NCBI RefSeq assembly: GCF_016704835.1
Contig: NZ_JADIZJ010000022.1
Span: 1 to 64,000, forward strand
Direction of reading: 5' to 3'
Length of the DNA: 64,000 bases
Source of the DNA: Sphingopyxis sp.
Lineage (GTDB): Bacteria; Pseudomonadota; Alphaproteobacteria; Sphingomonadales; Sphingomonadaceae
The notes beneath the pieces were generated by a model. It was given only the letters and a program-made list of their open reading frames with translations, made no database searches and had not been told where the DNA came from. This document shows, piece after piece, positions 32,718 to 42,356 of the stretch. Numbering within the stretch: the stretch's first letter is position 1; each line of letters opens with the position of its first letter. The position numbers and the translations under genes are program-made.

Positions 32718-34070
32718 ATGGACCGCAAGCTGACTTGGTATATATTGGCGGGCATGGCGCTTGGCGTGGTGGTGGGTTACGCCGTCCACATCGGCATTGC
32801 GGCCGACCAGCCCTGGTTCGAATATCTGACCAAGACATTCAAGCTGCTGTCCGACATCTTCCTCAACCTGATCAAGCTGCTCGTCGCGCCGCTGGTGCTC
32901 TCGACCATCGTCGTCGGCATCGCGCATATGGGCGACAGCAGCGCGCTCGGCCGCATCGGGACGCGCGCGATCATCTGGTTCATCACCGCCAGCTTCATCT
33001 CGATCGCGCTCGGCCTGCTCATGGTCAACCTGTTCCAGCCCGGCATCGGCGCGCCGATCCCTGACGCGGCGGAAGCCGCGAAGATGGTCGGAGAGGTCAA
33101 GAAGCTCGACGCCTGGGAATTCACCCTGTCGATCTTTCCCAAAAATGCGCTTGAGGCGCTGGCGACCAACAACATCCTGCAAATTCTGGTCTTCTCGATC
33201 TTTGCCGGCGTCGCCTTGTCGGCGATCGGTGAGAAGGGCGCGGCGCTGGTTCGCGGCGCCGATGCGCTGGCCGAAATGATGCTCCAGATCACCGGCTATG
33301 TGATGCGCTTCGCACCCTTTGCCGTGTTTGGCGCGATCGCCAATGTCGTCGCCAAAAGCGGCCTCGGCATCCTCGCGACCTATTTCGAGCTGCTCGTCGA
33401 ATTTTATGCGTCGCTGGTGCTGCTGTGGATCATCCTGCTGATGATCGGCTGGGTGTTCCTGCGCCAGCGCATCTGGATGCTGATCCGCTATATCCGCGAG
33501 CCGCTGCTGATCGCCTTTTCGACCGCTTCGTCGGAAGCCGCGCTGCCCAAGATGTTCGAACAGCTCGACCGCTTCGGCGTACCGCGCCGCATTTCGGGCT
33601 TCATGCTGCCCCTGGGCTACAGCTTCAACCTCGATGGTTCGATGATGTATATGAGCTTTGCGACAATCTTCATCGCGCAGGCTTATGGCATCGACCTGTC
33701 GATCAGCACCCAGATCCTCATCCTGCTGACACTGATGATCAGTTCGAAGGGGATCGCCGCGGTGCCGCGCGCCAGCCTCGTCGTCATCACCGGGACGCTG
33801 GCGCAATTTGGCCTGCCGATAGAAGGGGTGGCGATCATCCTCGCGATCGACCAGTTCCTCGACATGGGCCGCACCGCGACCAATGTCGTCGGCAATGCGG
33901 TGGCGACCAGCGTCATCACCAAGTGGGAAGGCATGCTCGAAGTGCCCGAACCGCCCGAAGTCGAGCGGCCGCACGCCCCGGCGCATACGCCGCACCATGG
34001 AACCCGCGGGCTCGATCTTCGTGATGATATAGCGGAGGGCGAAAGCAAGCCGGCGGCCGACAGCGCTTAA
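32718..34070 (+). CDS. Dicarboxylate/amino acid:cation symporter (DAACS), copy 1
   Basis: A 450-residue member of the glutamate/dicarboxylate symporter family. Eight helices and two re-entrant hairpins are implied. The first re-entrant loop is seen as FSTASSEAALPKMF, the unwound helix 7 as GYSFNLDGSMMYM and the second hairpin as ISSKGIAAVPRASLVV; helix 8 reads DQFLDMGRTATNVVGNAVA. Family members import glutamate, aspartate or C4 acids with H+ or Na+. A charged His/Pro tail is appended. Forty-six bases upstream of a second, diverged copy. Confidence 0.92.
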   Translation: MDRKLTWYILAGMALGVVVGYAVHIGIAADQPWFEYLTKTFKLLSDIFLNLIKLLVAPLVLSTIVVGIAHMGDSSALGRIGTRAIIWFITASFISIALGLLMVNLFQPGIGAPIPDAAEAAKMVGEVKKLDAWEFTLSIFPKNALEALATNNILQILVFSIFAGVALSAIGEKGAALVRGADALAEMMLQITGYVMRFAPFAVFGAIANVVAKSGLGILATYFELLVEFYASLVLLWIILLMIGWVFLRQRIWMLIRYIREPLLIAFSTASSEAALPKMFEQLDRFGVPRRISGFMLPLGYSFNLDGSMMYMSFATIFIAQAYGIDLSISTQILILLTLMISSKGIAAVPRASLVVITGTLAQFGLPIEGVAIILAIDQFLDMGRTATNVVGNAVATSVITKWEGMLEVPEPPEVERPHAPAHTPHHGTRGLDLRDDIAEGESKPAADSA

Positions 34071-34116
34071 AACGCAAGCTTCGGGCCGCTCAAATCGAGC
34101 GAGCAAGGAGCGAAAC

Positions 34117-35493
34117 ATGGCAGAAACAGCAGCGATCGACACGGCGGCGCGCGATGAGGCGCGCGCCCGGCGGCTGCGCTGGCGGATGCTCATCGGCTTC
34201 GTCGCCGGGCTGCTCGTCGGGCTGGCGGTCCACTATGGCGCGCGCGACGCGGCGTGGGTTTCGGCGATCACCACCTATGTGACCGGGCCGCTGGGACAGA
34301 TATTCCTGCGCCTGCTGTTCATGCTCGTCATCCCGCTGCTCGTCTCGGCGCTGATCGTCGGCGTCGCCGAAATGGGCGAGATGCGCGCACTGAAATCGAT
34401 CGGCGTGCGGACGCTCGTCTATACGATTGCGATTTCGGCGATTTCGGTGATCATCAGCCTTGCGGTCGTGAACCTGCTCCAGCCCGGCGCCGGGGTCGAT
34501 CCCGCGCTGGCCCGCTCGCTGATGGCGGAGGGGGCGGCGGGCGCGCAGGCGATCGCCGATCGCGCGGGCGAATCCAAATCGGGGATCGACGCGGTCATCG
34601 CGATCGTCCCCGACAATATCTTCGCCGCCATGGGGACGAACGACGTGCTCGCGGTGATGTTCTTCGCGCTCTTCTTCGGCATCGGGCTGATGCTGGTCAA
34701 CACCCCGCGGACCGAAACGCTGAAGACGGCGATCGAGGGGGTGTTCGAAGTCGTCATGAAGCTGATCGGTCTTGTCATCCAGCTCGCGCCGATCGCGGTC
34801 TTCTGTTTCATGTTCAACCTCGCCGCGCAGTTCGGTTGGGACCTCATCCTTCGTCTGTCGGCCTTTGTCGGCGTCGTGCTGCTCGCGCTTGCGCTTCAGA
34901 TGTTCATCGTCTTCCCCCTCCTGCTCAAGACGCTGGCGGGCAAATCGCCGGTCCTATTCTTTCGCCAGACGCAGGAAGCCTTTGTGATGGCCTTTGCGAC
35001 CGCCTCGTCGAACGCGACGCTGCCGACGGCGCTCCGCGTCGCGCACGACCAGCTGCGCCTGCCCGACAAGGTCGCACGCTTCGTGCTCACTATCGGCGCG
35101 ACCGCCAACCAGAATGGCACCGCGATGTTCGAAGGCGTGACCGTGATCTTTCTCGCGCAATTCTTCGGCATCGACCTGACGCTTCAGCAGCAGGTCGTTG
35201 TGATGTTCGTGTGCATATTGGGGGGCATCGGCACCGCGGGCGTTCCCGCCGGATCGCTGCCGGTGATCGCGCTGATCCTCGCCTCGGTCGGGGTGCCGCC
35301 TGAAGGCATCGGGCTGATCCTCGGCGTCGACCGCTTCCTCGATATGTGCCGCACGACGCTCAACGTCGTCGGCGATCTCGTCGCCGCGACGGTTGTATCG
35401 GCGGGCATCAAGGACGAGCCGGCGGATGTGGAACAGGCTGCCGCCGGCATCAAGGACGAACCGGCGGCAACGGAACAGGCTCCCGCCGCCTGA
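34117..35493 (+). CDS. Dicarboxylate/amino acid:cation symporter (DAACS), copy 2
   Basis: A 458-residue paralogue of the upstream symporter. It keeps the first hairpin (FATASSNATLPTAL), a variant helix 7 motif (GATANQNGTAMFEG instead of FNLDGS), the second hairpin GGIGTAGVPAGSLPVI and helix 8 VDRFLDMCRTTLNVVGDLVA. The Asn-Gln-Asn version is common in Na+-coupled members, so the two copies may differ in substrate or ion. The tail contains two copies of an AGIKDEPA phrase about 17 residues apart, a short internal duplication. Good AAGGAG ribosome-binding site. Confidence 0.92.
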   Translation: MAETAAIDTAARDEARARRLRWRMLIGFVAGLLVGLAVHYGARDAAWVSAITTYVTGPLGQIFLRLLFMLVIPLLVSALIVGVAEMGEMRALKSIGVRTLVYTIAISAISVIISLAVVNLLQPGAGVDPALARSLMAEGAAGAQAIADRAGESKSGIDAVIAIVPDNIFAAMGTNDVLAVMFFALFFGIGLMLVNTPRTETLKTAIEGVFEVVMKLIGLVIQLAPIAVFCFMFNLAAQFGWDLILRLSAFVGVVLLALALQMFIVFPLLLKTLAGKSPVLFFRQTQEAFVMAFATASSNATLPTALRVAHDQLRLPDKVARFVLTIGATANQNGTAMFEGVTVIFLAQFFGIDLTLQQQVVVMFVCILGGIGTAGVPAGSLPVIALILASVGVPPEGIGLILGVDRFLDMCRTTLNVVGDLVAATVVSAGIKDEPADVEQAAAGIKDEPAATEQAPAA

Positions 35494-35515
35494 CCGGGTT
35501 GGAAGCGATCAACCG

Positions 35516-36400
35516 TTACTGGGGCCGCACATTGGTTTCGCGATTGCCGCGGCTCGGTCTTTCCAACCTTGCTGGGCGGGGTTCGGGTGCGGGCGCACTG
35601 CGCGCCGGCGGCACCGACTGCGCCGAGGGCGCCTGACGAACCGTCGGGGCCGGACGCTCGGCCCGCGGCGTGCGCCGCAGTTCGGTGCCGGTGCGCGGGG
35701 CTGAAACCGCTTCGCCAGGTGCGATCACCGGCCTGTTGCGGCTCGGGCGCGGGCGCGGGGCGCTGCCGTCGGCTTGCGGCACCGGGCGCGGGCGGCCCGC
35801 ACCCCAATTGGGGCGTCCAGGCCGGTCGGGGCTTGTGACAGCCGGCGGTGCGGCGGCGGCGCCATCGCCCAGGCCGCGGCCCGGTCGCGTGCCGCGGGGG
35901 CCGTCATTGCCGCGATCGCCGCGGTTCCAGCCGCCGGGCCTGCCCGGGCGACCATCGCCCGGCCGTCCGTCGCCGTCGCCGCGGTTCCAGCCGCCGGGGC
36001 GCCCGGGCTGGCCGTCGCCGCGCCCGCCATGATGCTTCCACCAGGCGCGGCGCCCGCCCCAATAGTTGAGATACTGGTCTCGCAGCGGATAGCGGTTGCG
36101 GTAATTGTCGAACATCCACATGCCATAGCCGGGGTAATAATAATCGTCGTACCAGCCGCCGCCGAAGCCGATCTGCGCGAAACCGCCGCCATAATCGGAC
36201 GCGTCGTAGCAGTCATAGCCATAGCCATCGTCATAGGCATAGCCGTCGCTGTTGTAATAGGCATCGCCATAGCGTGACGAGCAATCGCCGCCCGATGCAT
36301 AGCTCGATCCGTACACGTCGCCATAATAGCAGCCACTGAGCGTCGTCGTCGCAAGCGCGGCAAGCGCGATGGACAGGGGGCGCTTCAAACTCTTGGCCAT
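35516..36400 (-). CDS. Tyr/Gly/Asp-rich lipoprotein of unknown function
   Basis: A 294-residue protein with a lipoprotein signal (ALATTTLSGC, Cys24). Residues 25-95 are dominated by Tyr, Asp, Gly and Ser (YGDVYGSSYASGGDCSSRYG), a short central block is aromatic and basic (DQYLNYWGGRRAWWKHHGG), and residues 130-294 are Pro/Gly/Arg-rich with a repeated PGRPGGWNRGD unit. Such low-complexity surface lipoproteins are seen in sphingomonads, often annotated only as hypothetical. Likely outer-membrane anchored; possibly adhesive or matrix forming, which is speculation. Converges on the symporter operon. Confidence 0.8.
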   Translation of the reverse strand: MAKSLKRPLSIALAALATTTLSGCYYGDVYGSSYASGGDCSSRYGDAYYNSDGYAYDDGYGYDCYDASDYGGGFAQIGFGGGWYDDYYYPGYGMWMFDNYRNRYPLRDQYLNYWGGRRAWWKHHGGRGDGQPGRPGGWNRGDGDGRPGDGRPGRPGGWNRGDRGNDGPRGTRPGRGLGDGAAAAPPAVTSPDRPGRPNWGAGRPRPVPQADGSAPRPRPSRNRPVIAPGEAVSAPRTGTELRRTPRAERPAPTVRQAPSAQSVPPARSAPAPEPRPARLERPSRGNRETNVRPQ

Positions 36401-36571
36401 AATTTATCCTTTCGGGTCGAACGCATACGGTCCGGACCTCGACCGCCCGATTGCACGAGTCGAGTTGAATTTGCGGTGAATGGTGTCGCGCGCCAGGCCC
36501 GACGTTACTTGCATCAATGTCAGTAGTACGGTACCCCAAACCCAAGGCAAGATGGACGAGGATTTGAACCG

Positions 36572-37975
36572 ATGAACGCGCCCACGAAGATCCAGCAGAC
36601 AAGCCAATGGTCGGACGCCCGCTTCGGCCCCGATACGCAGCATTGGCTGCCGCGCAATCCCGACCATATGCTCGACCATATTCCGGGCGAGGACGGCATG
36701 CCGGTGATCGGCAACACGCTCGAACAGCTCGGCGACTATCGCGGCTTCACCAATCGCATGGTGGCCAAATATGGCCGCGTCTATCGCAACAACAGTTTTG
36801 GCGGACGCAGCGTGGCCCTGCACGGTCCCGAAGCGAACGAGCTCGTGATGTTCGACCGCGACAAGATCTTTTCGTCCGAACAGGGCTGGGGGCCGGTGCT
36901 CAACCTGCTGTTCCCACGCGGGCTGATGCTGATGGATTTCGAAAAGCATCGCGCCGATCGCAAGATATTGTCGGTGGCGTTCAAGCCCGAACCGATGCGC
37001 CACTATGCCGAGGCGCTGAACGAGGGAATCAAGGATCGGGTTTCATCGTGGAGCGGCAAAAGCTTCAAATTCTATCCGGCGATCAAGAAGCTGACGCTCG
37101 ACCTCGCCGCGACCAGCTTCCTCGGCATCCCCTTTGGTCCCGAGGCCGACAAGGTGAATAAGGCGTTTGTCGACATGGTGCAGGCATCGATCGGCGTCGT
37201 CCGCGTCCCCATGCCCTTCACGGCGATGGGCCGCGGCGCCAAGGCGCGCGCCTATCTTGTCGAGTATTTCGGACGCATGGTGCCCGAGCGCCGCGAAGGC
37301 ACGGGCGAGGATATTTTCAGCCAGATCTGCCGCGCCCGCGACGACAATGGCAACTATATGAGCGCCGAGGCGATCGTCGACCATATGAACTTCCTGATGA
37401 TGGCGGCGCACGACACCATCACCAGCTCGATCACCTCGATGGTGTGGATGCTCGCCAAGCATCCCGAATGGCAGGACCAGTTGCGCGAAGAAATGCTCGC
37501 GGTTTCGCCGGCGGGCGAGGGCGTCGGTCACAACAGCCTCGGCGAGCTCGAAATGACCGAATGGGCGTTTAAGGAATCGCTGCGGCTGATCCCCCCGGTG
37601 CCCAGCTTTCCGCGCCGGGCCTTGAAAGATTTCGAATATGGCGGCTATCGCATCCCCGCCGGGACGTCGGTTGGGGTCAGCCCCGCCTATACGCACATGA
37701 TGGAAGAATATTGGCCGCAGCCCGAAAAATTCGACCCGATGCGCTTTTCGCCCGAGGTCGCGCGCGAGCGGCACAAATATGCGTGGGTCCCCTTTGGCGG
37801 GGGCGCGCACATGTGCCTCGGGCTCCATTTCGCCTACATGCAGGCGAAGATTTTTTTTCATCACGTCATCACGACGCACCGCATCGTCGTGGCACCGGGC
37901 TACGAGCCGAAATGGCAAGTGCTGCCGATCCCGCGTCCGAAAGACGGGTTGATGGTGACATTCACGCCGCTCTGA
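36572..37975 (+). CDS. Cytochrome P450
   Basis: A 467-residue haem monooxygenase. The I-helix oxygen-binding phrase is MMAAHDTITSSI, the ExxR pair is in FKESLRLIPP, and the haem-ligand loop is PFGGGAHMCLGLHFA with the axial Cys. The sequence resembles bacterial P450s that accept hydrophobic or isoprenoid substrates, but no ferredoxin or reductase gene is adjacent, so electron partners must come from elsewhere. The ATG follows GAGGA about nine bases away. A strong terminator-like hairpin follows the stop. Confidence 0.93.
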   Translation: MNAPTKIQQTSQWSDARFGPDTQHWLPRNPDHMLDHIPGEDGMPVIGNTLEQLGDYRGFTNRMVAKYGRVYRNNSFGGRSVALHGPEANELVMFDRDKIFSSEQGWGPVLNLLFPRGLMLMDFEKHRADRKILSVAFKPEPMRHYAEALNEGIKDRVSSWSGKSFKFYPAIKKLTLDLAATSFLGIPFGPEADKVNKAFVDMVQASIGVVRVPMPFTAMGRGAKARAYLVEYFGRMVPERREGTGEDIFSQICRARDDNGNYMSAEAIVDHMNFLMMAAHDTITSSITSMVWMLAKHPEWQDQLREEMLAVSPAGEGVGHNSLGELEMTEWAFKESLRLIPPVPSFPRRALKDFEYGGYRIPAGTSVGVSPAYTHMMEEYWPQPEKFDPMRFSPEVARERHKYAWVPFGGGAHMCLGLHFAYMQAKIFFHHVITTHRIVVAPGYEPKWQVLPIPRPKDGLMVTFTPL

Positions 37976-37995
37976 GCTTGCACAGCGAGGCGCCG

Positions 37996-38015
37996 CACCC
38001 CATTGAAATGGGGTG
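37996..38015 (+). terminator. Palindromic hairpin after the P450 gene
   Basis: A 20-base inverted repeat with 9-bp arms CACCCCATT / AATGGGGTG and a GA centre, starting 20 bases past the P450 stop and followed by GAAAAG-like A-rich sequence. The last three bases are also the GTG start of the next gene. Confidence 0.7.
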
Positions 38016-38729
38016 AAAAGCGCTCGCCCTTATCTCATCTGGTTCGCCATCGCGGTTCTCCTCGCCCTGGGTGCAATCCGGGGCATGCAATGGGTGCGCG
38101 ATCACCCTGAACATATGCCGACCGCGCGCTTCGAGATCGCGCATCCGCAGGGGTGGGCGACGCAGCGCAAGCTGGTCGGGTTGGCCGATGACGACGCCGC
38201 GTGTTTCGCCGCACTTGACCGCGTCAGCGCCGGGTATGAACGCCGGCCCGTGGTGGGCGTCGGCGCCTGCCGTGCGAGCCAGCGCATGGTGCTGACCGGC
38301 GACAAACTCGTGCCGACACTGCGCCCGGCCAATGCAGCACCCGGCTGCGCGGTCACGATCGCCATGGCCCTGTGGAATCGGGACGTCGTCCAGCCGCTGG
38401 CGCAAAAATATTTCGGCCAGAAAGTCGTCGCGCTCGAAAATCTGGGCAGCTACAACTGCCGCAAGATCGCGGGACAGCAGGCACGGAGCCAGCATTCGAC
38501 CGCGAACGCGATCGATGTTTCGGCCTTCATCCTCGCCGACGGCACGCGCATCTCGCTGATCAACGACTGGGACGATGCCGACGTCCGGCGCGAATTCTTG
38601 CATGAGGTGCGCGACGGATCGTGCGACCTGTTCAGCACGGTGCTCTCACCCGACTATAATGCGGCCCACGCCGACCATTTCCATTTCGACATGGCGGCGC
38701 GAACGGCGGGATGGTCGGTCTGCCGCTGA
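38013..38729 (+). CDS. Extensin-like C-terminal domain protein, membrane-anchored
   Basis: A 238-residue protein. After a short basic start it has one membrane-spanning or signal helix (LIWFAIAVLLALGAI), then an extensin-like C domain: CFAALDRVSAGYERRPVVG, MALWNRDVVQPLAQKYFG, RSQHSTANAIDVSAFILADG and HADHFHFDMAA. The His/Asp pattern is that of LAS-type (VanY/MepA) zinc peptidases, so a peptidoglycan-directed role is plausible. GTG start lies inside the preceding hairpin; no better start was found. Runs tail-to-tail with sufA. Confidence 0.85.
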   Translation: MKSARPYLIWFAIAVLLALGAIRGMQWVRDHPEHMPTARFEIAHPQGWATQRKLVGLADDDAACFAALDRVSAGYERRPVVGVGACRASQRMVLTGDKLVPTLRPANAAPGCAVTIAMALWNRDVVQPLAQKYFGQKVVALENLGSYNCRKIAGQQARSQHSTANAIDVSAFILADGTRISLINDWDDADVRREFLHEVRDGSCDLFSTVLSPDYNAAHADHFHFDMAARTAGWSVCR

Positions 38730-39086
38730 TTAAACGGTAAAGCTCTCGCCGCAACCGCAGGCGCCCTTGGCGTTCGGGTTTTCGAACACGAAACCCGCGG
38801 CGAAATCATCCTCGACCCAGTCCATGACACTGCCGATCAGGTAAAGCACCGACGCGCCGTCGATGTAGAAAACACCGCCCGGGGTTTCGATCTTTTCGTC
38901 GAACCGTTCTTCGCTTGTCACATAGTCGACCGAGTAAGCGAGGCCCGAGCAGCCGCGGCGCGGCGTCGACAGCTTGACGCCGATCGCATCAGCGGGGGCA
39001 GCCGCCATCAGCGCCGCGACGCGTGCCTCGGCGTTCGGGGTCAGGGTGACCGCGGCAGGGCGGGTGCGGACTTTGGTTTCGGTCAT
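38730..39086 (-). CDS. sufA: A-type iron-sulfur carrier SufA
   Basis: A 118-residue HesB/SufA family protein. Cluster-ligand cysteines are in RRGCSGLAYSVDYV and in the C-terminal GACGCGESF, the exact three-Cys pattern of the family. It receives clusters from the SufBCD scaffold and delivers them to apo-proteins. Last gene of the suf operon; its ATG shares one base with the stop of sufT. A long upstream in-frame extension lies inside sufT and is not coding. Confidence 0.95.
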   Translation of the reverse strand: MTETKVRTRPAAVTLTPNAEARVAALMAAAPADAIGVKLSTPRRGCSGLAYSVDYVTSEERFDEKIETPGGVFYIDGASVLYLIGSVMDWVEDDFAAGFVFENPNAKGACGCGESFTV

Positions 39087-39556
39087 CAGAGCATTCCCAG
39101 TTCGAGCCGCGCTTCGTCGGTCATGTTCGCAGGCGACCATGGCGGATCCCAGACCAGATTGACCTCGGCATCGCCGACGCCGGGGACCGCGCCGACGCGC
39201 AGCTCGACCTCGGCGGGCATCGATTCCGCCACCGGACAATGCGGGGTCGTCAGCGTCATGGTGACGACGGCATGGCCCTCGTCGATCTCGACATTGTAGA
39301 TGAGGCCCAGATCGTAGATATTCACCGGAATTTCGGGGTCGTAAATGTCCTTGAGCGCACTGACGATGGCCTCGTACAGGTCGCCGCCGACGCCATGCGG
39401 ATCGGCCGCCGCGGGCTTGGCCGCAAGGAAGCCCTCCAGATAGTCACGCTTGCGCTCCAGCTTTTCGGGCGCCGTTTCGACATCCGCGACGCGCGCCTTT
39501 GGCGGCGCTTCGACGCTTTCGACTTCTTCGACCTTGATCATACGGTCCTCGCTCAT
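39086..39556 (-). CDS. sufT: SufT-like iron-sulfur assembly factor (MIP18/DUF59)
   Basis: A 156-residue protein. The first 55 residues are charged and variable; the rest is a DUF59/MIP18 domain with LKDIYDPEIPVNIYDLGLIY and TMTLTTPHCPVAESMP, which holds the conserved Cys. SufT-type proteins assist maturation of Fe-S proteins. Overlaps the sufS stop by ATGA on its upstream side and sufA on its downstream side, consistent with one polycistronic unit. Confidence 0.92.
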   Translation of the reverse strand: MSEDRMIKVEEVESVEAPPKARVADVETAPEKLERKRDYLEGFLAAKPAAADPHGVGGDLYEAIVSALKDIYDPEIPVNIYDLGLIYNVEIDEGHAVVTMTLTTPHCPVAESMPAEVELRVGAVPGVGDAEVNLVWDPPWSPANMTDEARLELGML

Positions 39557-40734
39557 CCGAAAATCCTCTCGACGCGTGACAGGCCCTCGATCAGCGCCGC
39601 CACATCGTCGTCATTGCTGTAAACGCCAAAACTCGCACGCGCGGTCGCGGCTACGCCCAGATGCTCCATCAGCGGCTGCGCGCAATGGTGCCCGGCGCGG
39701 ATCGCGACCCCGCTTTCATCCAAGATAGTGCCGATGTCGTGCGGATGCACCCCCGCCATCGCAAAACTGACGATTCCGGCGCTGTTTTCCGGGCCGAACA
39801 AGGTGATGCTGTTGCGCCGCGCCAGTGCTTCGCGCAACGTGCCGACCAGTGCACATTCGTGCGCATGGATCGCGTCGATGCCGATGGCTTCGACATAACC
39901 GACCGCCGCCGCGAGCCCGATCGCCTCGATGATCGCCGGCGTTCCCGCCTCGAAGCGCGTGGGCGCGGGGGCATAGGTCGTGCGTTCAAAGGTCACGCGG
40001 TCGATCATCGACCCGCCGCCCTGCCACGGCGGCAGCGCATCGAGCTTGTCGCTCCACAGCACGCCGATGCCGGTCGGGCCGTAGAGCTTGTGCCCCGAAA
40101 AGACATAATAGTCGCAGCCCAATGCCGAAACATCGACGGGCAGGCGCGGCACCGCCTGACAGCCATCGATCAGCAGCTCGGCACCGACGCGGTGTGCAAG
40201 GTCGGCGGCGCGCGCAACGTCGAGCGGGCTGCCGAGCACGTTCGAGACATGCGCGAAGGCAACCATCGTGTGTTCGGGGGTCAGCAGCTTCTCGGCTGCA
40301 TCCAAATCGATACAGCCGTCCGCCGTCAGTGGGCAGACGTCGATCTGCCAGCCGGCCAGCTGCCAGGGCACGATATTGCTGTGATGCTCGAGCACCGACA
40401 GCAGCACGCGGCCCTTGTTCGGGTGTGAATAGGCGACCAGATTGATTGCTTCGGTCGCCCCGCGCACGAACACGACCTGCTGCTCGGTCGCCCCGACAAA
40501 CGCCGCAATTCGCCGCCGCGCCGCTTCATAGGCGAGCGTCATGTCGGCCGACCGCGCGTAAACGCCGCGGTGCACGGTCGCATAGTCGCGGCCCATCGCA
40601 TTGACCGTCGCGTCGATCACCGCCCGCGGCTTTTGCGCTGTCGCGGCAGTGTCGAGATAATGCCAGCCCGGGCCAAGGCCGGGAAAGTCAGCCCGCACGT
40701 CGGGGAAGGTGCGAAGAGCGGTCGCGGTGTTCAC
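39553..40734 (-). CDS. sufS: Cysteine desulfurase SufS
   Basis: A 393-residue PLP enzyme that takes sulfur from cysteine for cluster assembly. It shows YLDTAATAQKPRAVIDA, HHSNIVPWQ, the PLP lysine in FSGHKLYGPTGIGVL and the persulfide cysteine in RAGHHCAQPLM. It starts at GTG, overlapping the sufD stop as GTGA, and ends overlapping sufT. No SufE gene is visible nearby; its partner may lie elsewhere. Confidence 0.95.
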   Translation of the reverse strand: MNTATALRTFPDVRADFPGLGPGWHYLDTAATAQKPRAVIDATVNAMGRDYATVHRGVYARSADMTLAYEAARRRIAAFVGATEQQVVFVRGATEAINLVAYSHPNKGRVLLSVLEHHSNIVPWQLAGWQIDVCPLTADGCIDLDAAEKLLTPEHTMVAFAHVSNVLGSPLDVARAADLAHRVGAELLIDGCQAVPRLPVDVSALGCDYYVFSGHKLYGPTGIGVLWSDKLDALPPWQGGGSMIDRVTFERTTYAPAPTRFEAGTPAIIEAIGLAAAVGYVEAIGIDAIHAHECALVGTLREALARRNSITLFGPENSAGIVSFAMAGVHPHDIGTILDESGVAIRAGHHCAQPLMEHLGVAATARASFGVYSNDDDVAALIEGLSRVERIFG

Positions 40735-41459
40735 ACCAGCTCTCCCAACTTTGCCAGCGCCAGCGCTTGCAGCTTTTCCGCATCCTCGGCGCCGTCGAAT
40801 ACTCCAGCAACAAACGCCTGCAACATCAGCTTCTTCGCCTCGCCCGGCGGAATGCCGCGCGATTGCAGATAATAAAGCGCTTGTTCGTCGAGTTCGCCGA
40901 TCGCGCAGCCATGCGCGCACTTCACATCGTCGGCGTAAATTTCCAGCTCGGGCTTGGCGTTGGCGGTAGCGCTGCGGTTGAGCAGCATCGCCTTTACATC
41001 CTGCGCGCTGTCGGTCTGCTGCGCATCGCGTGCGACTGCGACCTTGCCGAGATAGGTGCCGGTCGCGGTGCCGCCAAGGACCGAGCGCACGACCTGCCGC
41101 GACGTCGCGGCGGGTTCGGCGTGGGTAACCGTCGTTATGATCTCGAGGTTCTGCTCGCCGCCGCCGATCTGCGCCGCGCCGAGATGGAAGTCGGCGCCTT
41201 CGTGCAAGGTCACCGCCAGTTCGATGCGCCCATAAGCGCCCCCGATGTTCAGCACATGCAATGCCGCGGCAGCGCCCTTGCCGAGCACCAGCTCGATCTG
41301 CCGGATCTCGCCCGCATCCTGCACGAGCGCACGTGCAAACTTGCCGCCCGCGGGCACGATGATGCTCTCCGGCGCAGGCAACGGCCACGCCGCGGCGACC
41401 GCGTCGATGTCGCTATAACGCCACGCTTCGTCGCGGCGCGAGGGCAGAGTGGTCACCAT
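40731..41459 (-). CDS. sufD: SufD scaffold subunit (short form)
   Basis: A 242-residue protein. The N-terminus has RRDEAWRYSDIDAV (compare RxxEAWRYT in SufD), and the C-terminal half has the beta-helix and terminal signature AHGCAIGELDEQALYYLQSRGIP followed by EAKKLMLQAFV. It is much shorter than enterobacterial SufD (about 420), mainly in the N-terminal part, as usual for sphingomonads. Pairs with SufB and SufC in the cluster-building complex. Start at ATG 41459; earlier frame is not SufD-like. Confidence 0.92.
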   Translation of the reverse strand: MVTTLPSRRDEAWRYSDIDAVAAAWPLPAPESIIVPAGGKFARALVQDAGEIRQIELVLGKGAAAALHVLNIGGAYGRIELAVTLHEGADFHLGAAQIGGGEQNLEIITTVTHAEPAATSRQVVRSVLGGTATGTYLGKVAVARDAQQTDSAQDVKAMLLNRSATANAKPELEIYADDVKCAHGCAIGELDEQALYYLQSRGIPPGEAKKLMLQAFVAGVFDGAEDAEKLQALALAKLGELV

Positions 41460-41505
41460 ATTCCCTCTCCGGTGGGGAGGGGAGAAGGCTGGAGCCGCGC
41501 CAAGC

Positions 41506-42249
<744 letters not shown>

Positions 42250-42356
42250 GTCAGACTTTCAGGCAGAATGGAGCAACGTGGCGCTCGCCAGATGGCGCGC
42301 CGACGCTGGACAAATGATGTGGGAAAAGCCCGCGAAGGGCAGGGGCCGAACGCCGC

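Noticed and set aside
32646..34193. 515-residue minus-strand frame opposite the first symporter
   Set aside because: Antisense shadow with Asp/Arg/Gln-rich composition; the plus-strand DAACS protein is clear.
36572..37975. Terminal hydroxylase partner such as a ferredoxin beside the P450
   Set aside because: No ferredoxin or reductase gene is present in the flanks, so no such partner is claimed.
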